Assembly (NCBI RefSeq): GCF_013201895.1
Contig: NZ_CP053841.1
Coordinates: 1,827,679 to 1,891,678, forward strand
Direction of reading: 5' to 3'
DNA: 64,000 nt
Source: Campylobacter blaseri
GTDB taxonomy: Bacteria; Campylobacterota; Campylobacteria; Campylobacterales; Campylobacteraceae
Below, piece by piece: positions 9,212-18,650 of the stretch (within the stretch, counting starts at the first letter, position 1; each line of letters begins with the position of its first letter). The notes under the pieces are model-generated. The model was not told the DNA's origin and did no database searches. It saw nothing but the letters and a program-made list of their open reading frames with translations. Both the position numbers and the translations under genes were made by a program.

Positions 9212-10856
9212 CTTTTTTATCCTTTAATTTTCTATCAAAACTTAGTTCAAATATGGTTGGATTGACGCTATTTAAAAGTCTAATATCACCACTTATCTTT
9301 GAATTTGCTAATCTTTTTCCAAAATAAAGCCCTATACCATTTCCAAATTCCTTAGTGGTTTTTGGCTGAGAAAAAATTTTTCTGCTCATGGCATCGCTAA
9401 TACCAACTCCAAACTCACTAATCTGAATATAGCACTTTTCATCATCAAATCTTACAAATATAGTTATCTTTCTTTTTTGAATATCATCTTTAAATTTTTC
9501 TACTAATGCGTCTTTTGAATTATGTATTAAAATTAGTAAAATTTGCTGAACTATATTTTCTATCTGATAAACATTTTTATCTTCAAAATCACTCAAAACA
9601 ACCTGAACATTTACTCCACTTAACTCTGTATGCATCAATGTTATTAAGTTTAGTATACATTCTCTTATGCTAAAATCTTGAATATTTTCGCTAGTTTTAT
9701 AAAAATTTCTAAAAATTTCAATAGTACTACTTAATAAAGAGATTGATTTTTCCCCTTTCTCTAGCATATTCTCTAACATATCTTCACTTAGTCTGTTTTC
9801 CTTTTTTAACATTAAAAGAGTAGATATCATTAAATTTAAAGAGTTTACAGGTTGGATAAATTGGTGATTTATTCCACTTATAAGCTCTCCTGCTTCTGCC
9901 ATTTTTGTTCTATGAGTAAGAAGAATCTCATACTCGTCTTTTCTTTTTTTCACTCTTTTATACATTAAATTATGCATTAAATTTGCCATAAAGGCTAATA
10001 ATATAAATAAAAAAAGTAATATAAACCCATCTTTGGCAACATTTTTAAAAAATTTATCCAATTCTTTTGTATCATCAGTTCCTGCCCCTATAAACCAGCT
10101 AAGTGATGGTATTTCAGCTATGGAAATATAGTTTGAACCTATTGTCATGCTAGTTATATCTTCATCAATTAAAAATATCTCTTTGAATTTCTTTTGAATT
10201 TTATTTTTTAACTTCTCATCTTTCATTTGAGTTAAAACTTCGCCACTATGAGTCACTATAAACGAATAAGAGTTTGGAAGCAGTTTGAAGTCACTTACTT
10301 TATCAAAAATACTTTTAACCTTAACAACACCACAAAAAACTGCAACAAACTCTTTATTTCTATAGCTTGGAACACATAAATTTAATGTTTCCTCTTTTAA
10401 AATTTTATGATTTGGCATAAAATTTACAGTTGGCTTTTTAGTAGCTTTTGTATCTAAATACCATATTAAATTAAAATTTGCTTCTGGAGACTTATCATGA
10501 TATGGGTTCCCATTTATATATACCTTGCCATCTTCTGTTAAAAGCTGGACTAAATCAAAATTAGTTGAAGCATCCAAAAAAGTGCGCATAAACTTTTTTA
10601 TTTTCCCATCATCTTCTAATATGTCTTCATTTTCTATCAATTTTGACGCTGAAATTAAAGATAATATCTTCTCATCAATCCAAAATTGAAACATCTCAAC
10701 TATATTTTGGCTAGTCGTGATTTTATCTTTATCTAAGATATTTACTATTTGATTTTTTGCATTTGAATATATATTTATGCCAAAAGCGATAATGAATATA
10801 CTAAATAAGACTATTGCTATATAAAATTTGAAGTTATATTCGCTAATAATCTTCAT
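9204..10856 (-). CDS. Cache-domain sensor histidine kinase
   Basis: 550 residues. Membrane segment at about 12-30, an extracytoplasmic domain of about 245 residues with a Cache-like pattern (VQLLTEDGKVYINGNPY, YSFIVTHSGEVL, LSWFIGAGTDD), a second membrane segment at about 277-297, then the kinase core. The phosphoacceptor is probably His331 in SGINHQFIQPVNSL, an H-box close to the 'NHQLRQPLNA' type rather than the common SHELRTPL type. The ATPase domain shows ILIHNSKDALV (N box), GVGISDAM and FGNGIGLYFGKRLA (G boxes). Cache domains in Campylobacter sensors often bind small carboxylates or amino acids in the periplasm, so a small-molecule ligand is likely but unidentified. Confidence 0.87.
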   Translation of the reverse strand: MKIISEYNFKFYIAIVLFSIFIIAFGINIYSNAKNQIVNILDKDKITTSQNIVEMFQFWIDEKILSLISASKLIENEDILEDDGKIKKFMRTFLDASTNFDLVQLLTEDGKVYINGNPYHDKSPEANFNLIWYLDTKATKKPTVNFMPNHKILKEETLNLCVPSYRNKEFVAVFCGVVKVKSIFDKVSDFKLLPNSYSFIVTHSGEVLTQMKDEKLKNKIQKKFKEIFLIDEDITSMTIGSNYISIAEIPSLSWFIGAGTDDTKELDKFFKNVAKDGFILLFLFILLAFMANLMHNLMYKRVKKRKDEYEILLTHRTKMAEAGELISGINHQFIQPVNSLNLMISTLLMLKKENRLSEDMLENMLEKGEKSISLLSSTIEIFRNFYKTSENIQDFSIRECILNLITLMHTELSGVNVQVVLSDFEDKNVYQIENIVQQILLILIHNSKDALVEKFKDDIQKRKITIFVRFDDEKCYIQISEFGVGISDAMSRKIFSQPKTTKEFGNGIGLYFGKRLANSKISGDIRLLNSVNPTIFELSFDRKLKDKKDE

Positions 10857-10887
10857 AACAAACCTTTTTTGTTTTAGATTATAGTGT

Positions 10888-10912
10888 AAAAGGTCTGTAA
10901 ATCAGACCTTTT
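10888..10912 (-). terminator. Stem-loop terminator after dsbI
   Basis: A 10-bp perfect stem (AAAAGGTCTG at 10888-10897 and CAGACCTTTT at 10903-10912) with a 5-base loop lies directly beyond the dsbI stop codon and before the histidine kinase start. In the direction of dsbI transcription the 3' arm ends in TTTT. It separates the Dsb operon from the two-component operon. Confidence 0.65.
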
Positions 10913-10915
10913 TAT

Positions 10916-11542
10916 TTAAGATTTTTTAACTAATGTGATAACTTTACAAACAAACATTGCTAGTAATACTAAGAAACATACTCCAAAACCTATAAGAGTA
11001 CCATCAGCCATTGACATAAATTGTTTTGAAGGTATTAGATACCAACCATCTTGATACATATTTATAAAAAAGCTTTGTATGCTACTTAGTTCAACTCCGT
11101 CAGGAACCATAGGATTATCATAACCACAATCGCCAGTTGGTAAAAACCAATCAGGTGCCCATTTATCCAGCGGTAATCCAAAAGGATAAGTAGGCTCCGT
11201 TGAGCATCCTTGAACTCCAAAAGGGTCATCGCTATGAACTGCAGCATGTATTTTAGCAAGCTTTACACTATATAAAATACCTTGTATAGCCCCCCAAAAT
11301 GCTAATACATAACCTATAAATGCTAATACTAAATTCTTAGGATTTATAACAGCTATCAAACCACCAAGTGTCATGCATAAAAATGCAAATCTTATGTAAA
11401 CACATTGTTCGCAAGGTGGCATATAAAGATAGTGTTGGAAAAATGAGTGAGCAAGAAGGACAAGTCCTGCGCTTACTATAATCATTAAAATCCATGGGAA
11501 TCTACTATCTTGAAAAGATGATATTTTATTTACGATACCCAT
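10916..11542 (-). CDS. dsbI: DsbB-family membrane thiol oxidase (DsbI-like)
   Basis: 208 residues with about four to five membrane segments. Two pairs of cysteines typical of DsbB/DsbI are visible: PPCEQC (Cys44, Cys47) near the first periplasmic loop and a second pair at Cys113 (QGCSTEP) and Cys139 (GDCGY) in a long periplasmic loop. DsbI reoxidises its partner DsbL and passes electrons to quinone. It is encoded 9 bases downstream of the DsbL-like gene and divergently from assT, the same trio seen in uropathogenic E. coli and Salmonella, where DsbL/DsbI serve the sulfotransferase. A function dedicated to AssT is therefore the simplest reading. Confidence 0.88.
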   Translation of the reverse strand: MGIVNKISSFQDSRFPWILMIIVSAGLVLLAHSFFQHYLYMPPCEQCVYIRFAFLCMTLGGLIAVINPKNLVLAFIGYVLAFWGAIQGILYSVKLAKIHAAVHSDDPFGVQGCSTEPTYPFGLPLDKWAPDWFLPTGDCGYDNPMVPDGVELSSIQSFFINMYQDGWYLIPSKQFMSMADGTLIGFGVCFLVLLAMFVCKVITLVKKS

Positions 11543-11551
11543 TTTTAAAAC

Positions 11552-12211
11552 CTATTTTTTAAGTAGTTCTTCTATAAGATCTTTAAAACCATTAACTGAT
11601 TTTATAGAAGCTGTATATACTAGATATTTACCATTAACAACAAAAGCTGGAACACCTTGAATTTTAGCTACGTCATAAGATTCATCCCATTTTTTAAGTA
11701 GTTCAGTAACTTTTGGATTTTCAAGTTCTTTTTGATATTCATCCATACTCATACCAACAGCATCAAGTCCAGTTTTTAAAAATGCTACTTCATCCTTACC
11801 ATCAGACCATCTCTCTTTTTTGTCATGATATGCTTTATAGTAAGCAAATTTTGCTTTTTTGAACATTGATTTTTCATCTAATAAATCAACACCATTTTCC
11901 ATATCTTTTATAACAAGAACTGCAAGCAATTTACTTGCTGGCTCACCATAATCGCCTTTTGTTTTTAAGTGAAATGGAACATATTTTAATCCATCAATTT
12001 CAGCAACTACTTTTGGTGTAACTGCTTTATCATATTTGTAGCAAAATGGGCAAGCATAGCTAAATACCTTAGTTAGTGTATTGTTTTCTACAGAAAGTGG
12101 TTTTTCTAACACCATGTAGTCTTTTCCCTCTGTAAAAGCATTTGCATTTAAAGCACCAAAAAGTAAGATAGCAGATAGCATCTTAGTCGTTTTAATCATT
12201 AAAGATTTCAT
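11552..12211 (-). CDS. dsbL: DsbA-family periplasmic thiol oxidoreductase (DsbL-like)
   Basis: 219 residues with a cleavable signal peptide of about 25 residues (ending LNANA). The thioredoxin-fold active site is Cys54-Pro-Phe-Cys57 (SYACPFCYKYD). The CPFC dipeptide is the one found in DsbL, whereas classical DsbA has CPHC. The cis-proline loop is IQGVPAFVVNG near residue 185. It is expected to introduce a disulfide into AssT in the periplasm and to be reoxidised by the neighbouring DsbI. The start is supported by AAAAAGGAG upstream. The divergent position to assT is the strongest functional clue. Confidence 0.88.
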   Translation of the reverse strand: MKSLMIKTTKMLSAILLFGALNANAFTEGKDYMVLEKPLSVENNTLTKVFSYACPFCYKYDKAVTPKVVAEIDGLKYVPFHLKTKGDYGEPASKLLAVLVIKDMENGVDLLDEKSMFKKAKFAYYKAYHDKKERWSDGKDEVAFLKTGLDAVGMSMDEYQKELENPKVTELLKKWDESYDVAKIQGVPAFVVNGKYLVYTASIKSVNGFKDLIEELLKK

Positions 12212-12267
12212 TTAAACTCCTTTTTAAAATTTATATTTTAATTCTATGAAAGATAAACTCCTTATCA

Positions 12268-12340
12268 ATCACACGAAAATAAAAATAAAATTAATATTTA
12301 TAATTATTAAATAAATTAATATTATTTTTATTTTTGTGAT
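12268..12340. promoter_or_regulatory. Large imperfect palindrome between dsbL and assT
   Basis: The 214-base divergent promoter region holds a 73-base imperfect dyad: ATCACACG followed by A/T tracts at 12268 onwards mirrors the A/T tracts and TTGTGAT ending at 12340, with only a few mismatches and a two-base indel. It sits between the two start codons and is suited to bind a regulator acting on both directions. The regulator is not identifiable from sequence. Confidence 0.4.
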
Positions 12341-12425
12341 AGTTTTATAGCAGTAATTCTTAATACTATTCTAACAAATCATAAATATATAAAATTTTGA
12401 TTTTAAAATACTTAAGGAGATTTCT

Positions 12426-14291
12426 ATGAAGAAAAAAACACTTCTCTCAGCTGTTCTTTCAGCTTCTTTATTAGTTGGGATAGGAGCAACTTCAGCTCTT
12501 GCAATGGGTGGTCCAAGTGGTCCAAAAGTTGATTATCAAACACAAGGTAAAATAGGTGCAGTAAAATTAAATCCTTACGGATTTTCTCCTTTAACAGCCA
12601 TTATTATGAATGGTGGTTATGTTTTAAAAGACATTAAGGTTACAATAGTTCCAAAAGAAGGTGGTCAAACTATAAGCTATGCAGTAGATGATCAAATGGC
12701 TAAAACTTATGCTGGTATACCTGTATTTGGGTTGTATCCAGCTTATAAAAATACAGTAGAGGTAAGTTATACTAAAAGTGCAGTAGGCTTTAAGGATGAA
12801 ACTGTAACAGAAAAATATACAATTACAACAAGTGGTGTTGGCCTTACTCCATCTGGGCTATTATTCCAAGAAGGCGTTCCTTTTGGCAAGGTTACAGTTA
12901 AAAAGGTAGATAAGGAATTTGCAGATAGGCTATATCTTGTAAATAACCTTCCAGGTAAAATGCCAGGAAGAAGCTCACAAGCTACATGGAATAACCCGTC
13001 AGGTGGTGCTTTAGAATGGAATGATGATTCTTTTGCTTTTATAGTTGATACTCAAGGTGAAGTTAGATGGTATTTTGACAAAGATAAACTTTTAGATCCA
13101 GGCAATATTTATAAAACAGGTATTCAAATGGGCTTTAGACAAAACAAAGATGGTGCTTTAACTTGGGGTTATGGTCAAAGATATGTTAAATATGACTTAA
13201 TGGGCAGAGAGATATTTAACCGCCAATTACCACTTGCATACAATGACTTCTCACACTCATTAGATAATATGCAAAATGGACACTATCTATTGAGAGCAGC
13301 TTCATCTAATACAAAAAGACCAGATGGTAAAAATGTAAGAACTGTTCGTGATGTTATAGTTGAAGTTGATGAAAATGGATATGTTGTAGATGATTGGAGA
13401 CTATTTGAAATTTTAGATCCATATAGAAAAGATATCATAATGACACTTGACCAAGGTGCAGTTTGTCTAAACATTGACGCAAGTGCAGCAGGACATACTC
13501 TAAGCGAAGCCGAGCTAGCAGAAATGGATAAGAATGATCAATTTGGAGATATAGCTAGCACTGGACCTGGTAGAAACTGGGCTCACGTAAATAGTGTTGA
13601 CTATGATCCAAATGATGACTCTATTGTTATATCAAGCCGTCACCAAAGTGCTATGATAAAAATTGGTAGAGATAAACAAGTTAAATGGATAGCAGGAGCT
13701 CACAAAGGTTGGGGAGAAAAATTCAAAGATAAGCTACTTCAACCAGTTGATAGCAAAGGTAATAAAATAGTTTGTGATGATGAGTATTCAAAATGTCCTG
13801 GATACTTAAATGATGAAGGTGGATTTGACTGGACATGGACACAACATACAGCATTCATAATTGATTCTAAAACAAATAAAGATATTCTTTACTTAGCAGC
13901 ATTTGACAACGGCGATGCAAGAGGTGTAGAACAACCAGCATTAGCTGATATGAAATACTCACGTGCAGTTATTTATAAAATTGATCAAAACAAAATGACA
14001 ATAGAACAAGTTTGGGAATATGGAAAACAAAGAGGTTCAGATTGGTTTAGTGCTGTTACAAGCCTAACAGAATACCATGATGACAAAGATTCAGTTGTTG
14101 TATACTCAGCCACAGCTGGAATGCAATTTGACATTGCAAAAGGTGTTCCTGTTGGAGATCCAGCTCCTGAACTTTTAGAGTTTAAATGGGGTGCAAAAGA
14201 ACCATCCCTTCAAATAAGATTTGAAGGAACAGGTATAGGCTATCAAGCAATGCCAATTAGCCTTGAAAAAGCTTTTAACCATAAAAAATAA
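12426..14291 (+). CDS. assT: Arylsulfate sulfotransferase (AssT)
   Basis: 621 residues, the normal AssT length. A Sec signal peptide spans about residues 1-26 (LVGIGATSALA). AssT is a periplasmic six-bladed propeller enzyme that moves sulfate from phenolic sulfate esters to phenols without PAPS. The catalytic residues known from the E. coli enzyme have clear counterparts: His277 (DFSHSLDN), His387 (NWAHVNSVDY), Arg405 (ISSRHQS) and the sulfate-accepting His474 (TWTQHTAF). The disulfide introduced by DsbL is probably Cys450-Cys457. A ribosome binding site AAGGAG precedes the ATG. The gene is monocistronic, with a G-tract-containing stem-loop after the stop. Likely substrates are phenyl or p-cresyl sulfates from a host, which is inference. 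Confidence 0.93.
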   Translation: MKKKTLLSAVLSASLLVGIGATSALAMGGPSGPKVDYQTQGKIGAVKLNPYGFSPLTAIIMNGGYVLKDIKVTIVPKEGGQTISYAVDDQMAKTYAGIPVFGLYPAYKNTVEVSYTKSAVGFKDETVTEKYTITTSGVGLTPSGLLFQEGVPFGKVTVKKVDKEFADRLYLVNNLPGKMPGRSSQATWNNPSGGALEWNDDSFAFIVDTQGEVRWYFDKDKLLDPGNIYKTGIQMGFRQNKDGALTWGYGQRYVKYDLMGREIFNRQLPLAYNDFSHSLDNMQNGHYLLRAASSNTKRPDGKNVRTVRDVIVEVDENGYVVDDWRLFEILDPYRKDIIMTLDQGAVCLNIDASAAGHTLSEAELAEMDKNDQFGDIASTGPGRNWAHVNSVDYDPNDDSIVISSRHQSAMIKIGRDKQVKWIAGAHKGWGEKFKDKLLQPVDSKGNKIVCDDEYSKCPGYLNDEGGFDWTWTQHTAFIIDSKTNKDILYLAAFDNGDARGVEQPALADMKYSRAVIYKIDQNKMTIEQVWEYGKQRGSDWFSAVTSLTEYHDDKDSVVVYSATAGMQFDIAKGVPVGDPAPELLEFKWGAKEPSLQIRFEGTGIGYQAMPISLEKAFNHKK

Positions 14292-14299
14292 ACCATAAT

Positions 14300-14329
14300 T
14301 AACCCCCCTCTTTAATCGGGGGGGGGTTA
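14300..14329 (+). terminator. assT terminator stem with a nine-G tract
   Basis: TAACCCCCC at 14300-14308 can pair with GGGGGGTTA at 14321-14329. The G run itself is nine bases (14318-14326), longer than the six Cs opposite it, so the pairing can slip. TATATCTTATTTT follows. The rest of the 338-base gap up to 14629 is AT-rich and I see no further gene in it. Confidence 0.6.
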
Positions 14330-14629
14330 TATCTTATTTTAATTTCTATTTATTTACAAAACTTTCTTTTATTTTTTACTAAAGCTCAATTATATATACA
14401 TAAAATGACTTTTATAAAAATAAGAAATTATTAAATATATAAAGTATTTAAATAACTTAGGTGCCATAGAAGCAAAAATAGCCAATTAAGTCTTTTATTT
14501 TAATAGCAACTTAGGCATTAAATTTCATTAAAAACATAGAACAACAGTTAAATATCACGGTTAAGCTTAAAGAATTTTAATGTGTAAAATATCTTTATTT
14601 GCAATATTGAAATAGTTTAATTTTTAATA

Positions 14630-16039
14630 TTAAATAAGAGTATTTAAGAAATAAACCCACAAAATAACTATAATAGGTGCAAATAAAGCAACTATAACTC
14701 CAAGCTTTATAAAGTCTTTAGTTTTTACTATTCCTGTAGAAAATATTATGGCATTTGGTGGGGTTGATATTGGTAAAACCATAGCTAAAGATGCACTAAG
14801 TGCAACTGCTATTATTATAAAGTCAAATTGTTCAAAAGTAATACTAAACGCTAATACTAATGGTAAAATAATATTTGCAGCAGCTGTATTGCTCATGAAA
14901 TTTGAAATTAAGATGATTATATATGAAAAAATTAGCATAAAAATTATGACGCTTAAATCCTTAAAGTTAAAAAGATTAGCAAACCATAAAGCAAGACCAC
15001 TTTTTGATACTGCTATACCTAGTGAAAGTCCTCCAACTATGAGTATAATAACATCCCATCTAACAAGTCTTATATCATCCATATCTATAATTCCAAAAAT
15101 TGTAAATACAATAACAGGAACAAAGGCCACAACTGATGTTGGGATATTATGTATACTTCCAGTAAGCCAAAGCAAAACAGTAATGAAAAAAGTTACAACC
15201 GTCATAATTTTTTTCCAAGTTGGTATAATTTTGCTATGTTTTATCTTTGCTATAGAGTCGTCAAATTGTGCGATATCTGCTATGCAGGAAATATCTATAT
15301 GTTTTTGTGAAGTAGGATAAAATTTGATTAGATAAAATCTGAGTAAAAATGTGATTATTAAAGCTGGAATAGCTCCATAAAGCATCCACTCTAGGAAATT
15401 TGGTGCGGTTTCACCTAAAAGGCCAACTGCTATTGCATTTGGTGGTGTTCCAATGATAGTTCCCATTCCACCTATATTAGCACCAACTGCGATAGAAAGC
15501 AAAAGACCTTTTGCAAACTTATCATCTTTTTTAAGTGAGTGAATAATAGGCATAACAGCTGTAAACATCATAGCAGTAGTTGCTGTATTTGACATAAACA
15601 TAGAAAAAATAAAAGTAATAAAAAGAATTGCTGTTAAAATATGTTTAGGATCATCTCCAACTAAGTATAATATTTTCTTAGTAAACCATAAGTCAAGCCT
15701 TGTTTTCGAAGCTGCAACACCCATAATAAAACCGGAAAAAAATAAAAACACTAATGGGCTACCCCAAGGCTGTAGATATACTGCCCAGTTAGAGTTAGAA
15801 TCTGCAAAATTAAAACTATTAAACCCCAATAAAATCACATTTAAAAAAATTACTAAAAGCGACACAGCAAAAGCAGGTACAGCTTCGCTCATCCAAAGAC
15901 CAGTAGCAAATAAAAGTATAAAAAGAGAAAGTGTTGCCTTCTCATTTAAATCAGTATATTCAGGGCAAAATGTGATTATCAAAGCAAAAACTAAACTTAT
16001 TATAAACTTAAAAGGTGCGAAATTTATTTTTTCAAGCAT
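14630..16039 (-). CDS. DASS-family (SLC13) anion:sodium symporter
   Basis: 469 residues with about eleven hydrophobic segments. Family landmarks are WMSEAVPAFAVSLL near residue 50, the SNTATTAMM motif near residue 150 followed by ANIGGMGTIIGTPPNAI near 190, and the second copy SNTAAANIILPL and ISTPPNAIIFS in the C-terminal half; the paired SNT...P motifs form the Na+/carboxylate site. Family members import succinate, citrate, tartrate or sulfate. The neighbour assT releases sulfated phenols rather than free sulfate, so context does not fix the substrate; dicarboxylates fit the rest of the window. Monocistronic. Confidence 0.85.
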   Translation of the reverse strand: MLEKINFAPFKFIISLVFALIITFCPEYTDLNEKATLSLFILLFATGLWMSEAVPAFAVSLLVIFLNVILLGFNSFNFADSNSNWAVYLQPWGSPLVFLFFSGFIMGVAASKTRLDLWFTKKILYLVGDDPKHILTAILFITFIFSMFMSNTATTAMMFTAVMPIIHSLKKDDKFAKGLLLSIAVGANIGGMGTIIGTPPNAIAVGLLGETAPNFLEWMLYGAIPALIITFLLRFYLIKFYPTSQKHIDISCIADIAQFDDSIAKIKHSKIIPTWKKIMTVVTFFITVLLWLTGSIHNIPTSVVAFVPVIVFTIFGIIDMDDIRLVRWDVIILIVGGLSLGIAVSKSGLALWFANLFNFKDLSVIIFMLIFSYIIILISNFMSNTAAANIILPLVLAFSITFEQFDFIIIAVALSASLAMVLPISTPPNAIIFSTGIVKTKDFIKLGVIVALFAPIIVILWVYFLNTLI

Positions 16040-16129
16040 TTATTAACTCTTTTTTATTATATTTTTAGCCCATTATATCAAAAACTATCTTTTTAACCTC
16101 TCTAAATTTCCATTTTATAGGACAAAAAA

Positions 16130-16138
16130 TGTTATAAT
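16130..16138 (+). promoter_or_regulatory. Extended -10 promoter for the kefF-kefC pair
   Basis: TGTTATAAT, a perfect TATAAT (16133-16138) with an upstream TG dinucleotide, lies 48 bases before the kefF start codon. This is the usual vegetative promoter form in Campylobacter. Confidence 0.55.
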
Positions 16139-16185
16139 CTTTTTTTAATTATGGATAGCATATTATTAAGTTTAAAAGGTAGTTT

Positions 16186-16797
16186 ATGAAAAAAATTTTA
16201 ATAAATTTTGCACACCCAGCAAAAAGACATTCAAGTATAAACAAGACCCTAATAAAAGCGGTAAAAAACTTAGAAAATATTACTATAAATGATCTTTATG
16301 CTAATTATCCTGATTTTTTAATAGATGTAAAAAGAGAACAAAAACTTTGTGAAGAACATGATATTATCATATTTCAACATCCACTTTATTGGTATTCAAC
16401 TCCTGCAATTGTAAAAGAGTGGCAAGATTTAGTTTTAGAACATGGCTGGGCTTATGGCTCAAATGCAGAAGCTTTAAAAGATAAGATTTTTTTAGAGGCC
16501 ATAAGTGCGGGAAGAGATGAGGAAACATATCACAAAGATGGATTAAATGAATTTACTCTTGAAGAGTTTATATCGCCTAGAAAAATCACAGCTAAAATTT
16601 GTAAAATGACCTATTTGCCCCCATTTTGCATTTTTGGATCCCATAGAGGCATAGATAAAAGCAAACTTGAAACCTATACTGCAGAGTATAGAAAAGCACT
16701 AACTGCCTTAAGGGATGAAATATTGGATTTAGATCTTGCAAAAACTAAAATATATCTAAATGAAGATTTAGATTCTTTAATTAAAAAGGCTGTATGA
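16186..16797 (+). CDS. kefF: NAD(P)H quinone oxidoreductase, KefF-like
   Basis: 203 residues with a flavodoxin-like fold of the NQO/MdaB/KefF family. Visible landmarks are [19 protein letters not shown] at the N-terminus, [19 protein letters not shown] near residues 62-80 and the LEHGWAYG loop. KefF proteins are cytosolic FMN enzymes that bind and activate the KefC potassium efflux channel. Here the stop codon overlaps the start of the kefC-like gene by four bases, so the two are coupled as in enteric bacteria. The function as a stress-activated ancillary subunit is inferred from this pairing. Confidence 0.85.
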   Translation: MKKILINFAHPAKRHSSINKTLIKAVKNLENITINDLYANYPDFLIDVKREQKLCEEHDIIIFQHPLYWYSTPAIVKEWQDLVLEHGWAYGSNAEALKDKIFLEAISAGRDEETYHKDGLNEFTLEEFISPRKITAKICKMTYLPPFCIFGSHRGIDKSKLETYTAEYRKALTALRDEILDLDLAKTKIYLNEDLDSLIKKAV

Positions 16798-18650
16798 TGG
16801 ACTTTTTTTTAATTCAACTATTTATATTTTTAACTGCTGCAGCAATTGCTGTTCCAGTAGCTAAAAAACTAGGTCTTGGCTCTGTTCTTGGTTATCTTTT
16901 AGCAGGAATTATAATTGGACCGTTTGGATTTTCACTAATTGGTGATGTTGAAGATATAATGCATTTTACTGAATTTGGTGTTGTTATGATGTTGTTTTTA
17001 GTTGGTCTTGAGCTTAAGCCATCAATTTTATGGCAGATGAAAACTCCCATATTTGGAATGGGTGGATCTCAAGTTGTATTAACAACTTTGCTTATCTCGG
17101 GTCTTGCACTGTTTTTTATCCCTTGGCAACAAGCTCTTGCAATAGGTTTGATAGTAGCACTATCGTCAACTGCTATAGTTTTGCAAACATTAAAAGAAAA
17201 GGGCTTATTGAATACACCGCAGGGAAAGTCAATTTTTTCAGTTCTTTTATTTCAAGATTTAGCAGTTATACCCATGCTTGCTATTTTTCCACTTCTAGCA
17301 ACTCTAGATATCTTAGGCTCATCAGCACAAGAGAGTGCCTTTTTCGACATACATGCATTGCCTGGATATCTGCAACTTATCATAACACTTATGGCGATTG
17401 CATTTGTTTTAATTGTAGGAAAGTATGCAAGTAGACCAATTTTTAGAGCCATTGCAAAAACGGGAGTTAGGGAGATTTTTGTTGGAACTGCTTTGGCTTT
17501 GGTGGTTGGGATATCTTTACTTATGACGCTTGTTGGACTATCTCCTGCACTTGGAACTTTTCTAGCTGGGGTTGTTTTGGCAGAAAGCGAATATAGACAT
17601 GAACTTGAAAGTGATATAGAGCCTTTTAAAGGGCTTCTTTTGGGAGTATTTTTCATAACAATCGGTGCAAATTTGAACTTTACCCTAATAGGAGAAAATA
17701 TACTCTTAATAGGTGGTCTTGTTTTTGCACTTATATCTTTTAAGTGGATTGCATTAATTCTAACTAGTATAATGTTTAAAATGCCTAAAAAAGAGCGAGC
17801 CTTATTTGCAATAGCCCTAGCACAAGGTGGAGAATTTGCATTTGTATTATTTCAATTTTCAAAATCAAATGGAGTATTACCAAATGATCTTATAGAGCCT
17901 TTAATCTCTGCTGTTGCAATATCTATGTTTTTAGCACCTCTGCTTTTTATGGCATATGACAAATTTGCAAAAACAGAAGATAGAGAAGATACAAAAGAGC
18001 AAGATGAAATAGAACCTGATAGCCACAAGGTTATCATAGCAGGCTTTGGAAGGCTTGGAATAGATCTTGGAAGATTTTTAATATCAGCAGGCATTAGACC
18101 TGTTATTATTGACTATAACGCAGGGCATGTTGATACATTAAGAAAATTTGGATTTGAGGTTTATTATGGCGATATCACAAGACCTGATTTGCTTGAGTCA
18201 GCAGGAGCTAGCGAGGCAGAGCTTTTAATTATAACTATAAAAGATATAGAAAAATCAAAAAGATTAATAGAACTTGCGAAAAAACACTATCCAAATTTAA
18301 AAATAGCTGTTAATGCCTATGATAGAATTAGTAGTTATGAGATTATGGATTTAGGTGTTAATGCAGTTAGACTAGAAACTTTTGGAAGTGCCATTAACTT
18401 AGGGGAAGATGCACTAAAACTAATTGGATATGATCCTTACGAGGCGTATAAAATGGGGAGACTTTTTAAGAAAAAAGATGGTGAGATCTTGCCTTTTTTA
18501 TACGAATCTTCAAAAAAAGATTTCCAAAACTATATTTTTACCTATCAAAAACATAATGAAGATCTGGAAAAACTAATTAAAATAGATATAAATAGCGATG
18601 AACTAGAAGAGTTAGATAAAGCATGGACTGCAAAAAACCCTGAAAAATAA
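16794..18650 (+). CDS. kefC: Glutathione-gated-type K+/H+ antiporter, KefC-like
   Basis: 618 residues: about twelve membrane segments in residues 1-385 (CPA2 antiporter domain with the [13 protein letters not shown] stretch near residue 32 and the QDLAVIPML segment), a charged linker, then a cytoplasmic RCK/TrkA-N domain whose Rossmann motif [13 protein letters not shown] starts near residue 412. It probably exports K+ in exchange for H+ during electrophile or acid stress, controlled by ligand binding to the RCK domain and by the KefF-like protein encoded just upstream. Whether glutathione is the gating ligand here is open; many Campylobacter lack glutathione synthesis. Confidence 0.87.
   Translation: MMDFFLIQLFIFLTAAAIAVPVAKKLGLGSVLGYLLAGIIIGPFGFSLIGDVEDIMHFTEFGVVMMLFLVGLELKPSILWQMKTPIFGMGGSQVVLTTLLISGLALFFIPWQQALAIGLIVALSSTAIVLQTLKEKGLLNTPQGKSIFSVLLFQDLAVIPMLAIFPLLATLDILGSSAQESAFFDIHALPGYLQLIITLMAIAFVLIVGKYASRPIFRAIAKTGVREIFVGTALALVVGISLLMTLVGLSPALGTFLAGVVLAESEYRHELESDIEPFKGLLLGVFFITIGANLNFTLIGENILLIGGLVFALISFKWIALILTSIMFKMPKKERALFAIALAQGGEFAFVLFQFSKSNGVLPNDLIEPLISAVAISMFLAPLLFMAYDKFAKTEDREDTKEQDEIEPDSHKVIIAGFGRLGIDLGRFLISAGIRPVIIDYNAGHVDTLRKFGFEVYYGDITRPDLLESAGASEAELLIITIKDIEKSKRLIELAKKHYPNLKIAVNAYDRISSYEIMDLGVNAVRLETFGSAINLGEDALKLIGYDPYEAYKMGRLFKKKDGEILPFLYESSKKDFQNYIFTYQKHNEDLEKLIKIDINSDELEELDKAWTAKNPEK

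Noticed and set aside
14748..15320. Plus-strand open frame of about 190 residues over the DASS transporter
   Set aside because: It is antisense to a well-supported membrane protein whose family motifs cover the same bases; its Ile/Lys-rich composition is typical of a shadow frame.
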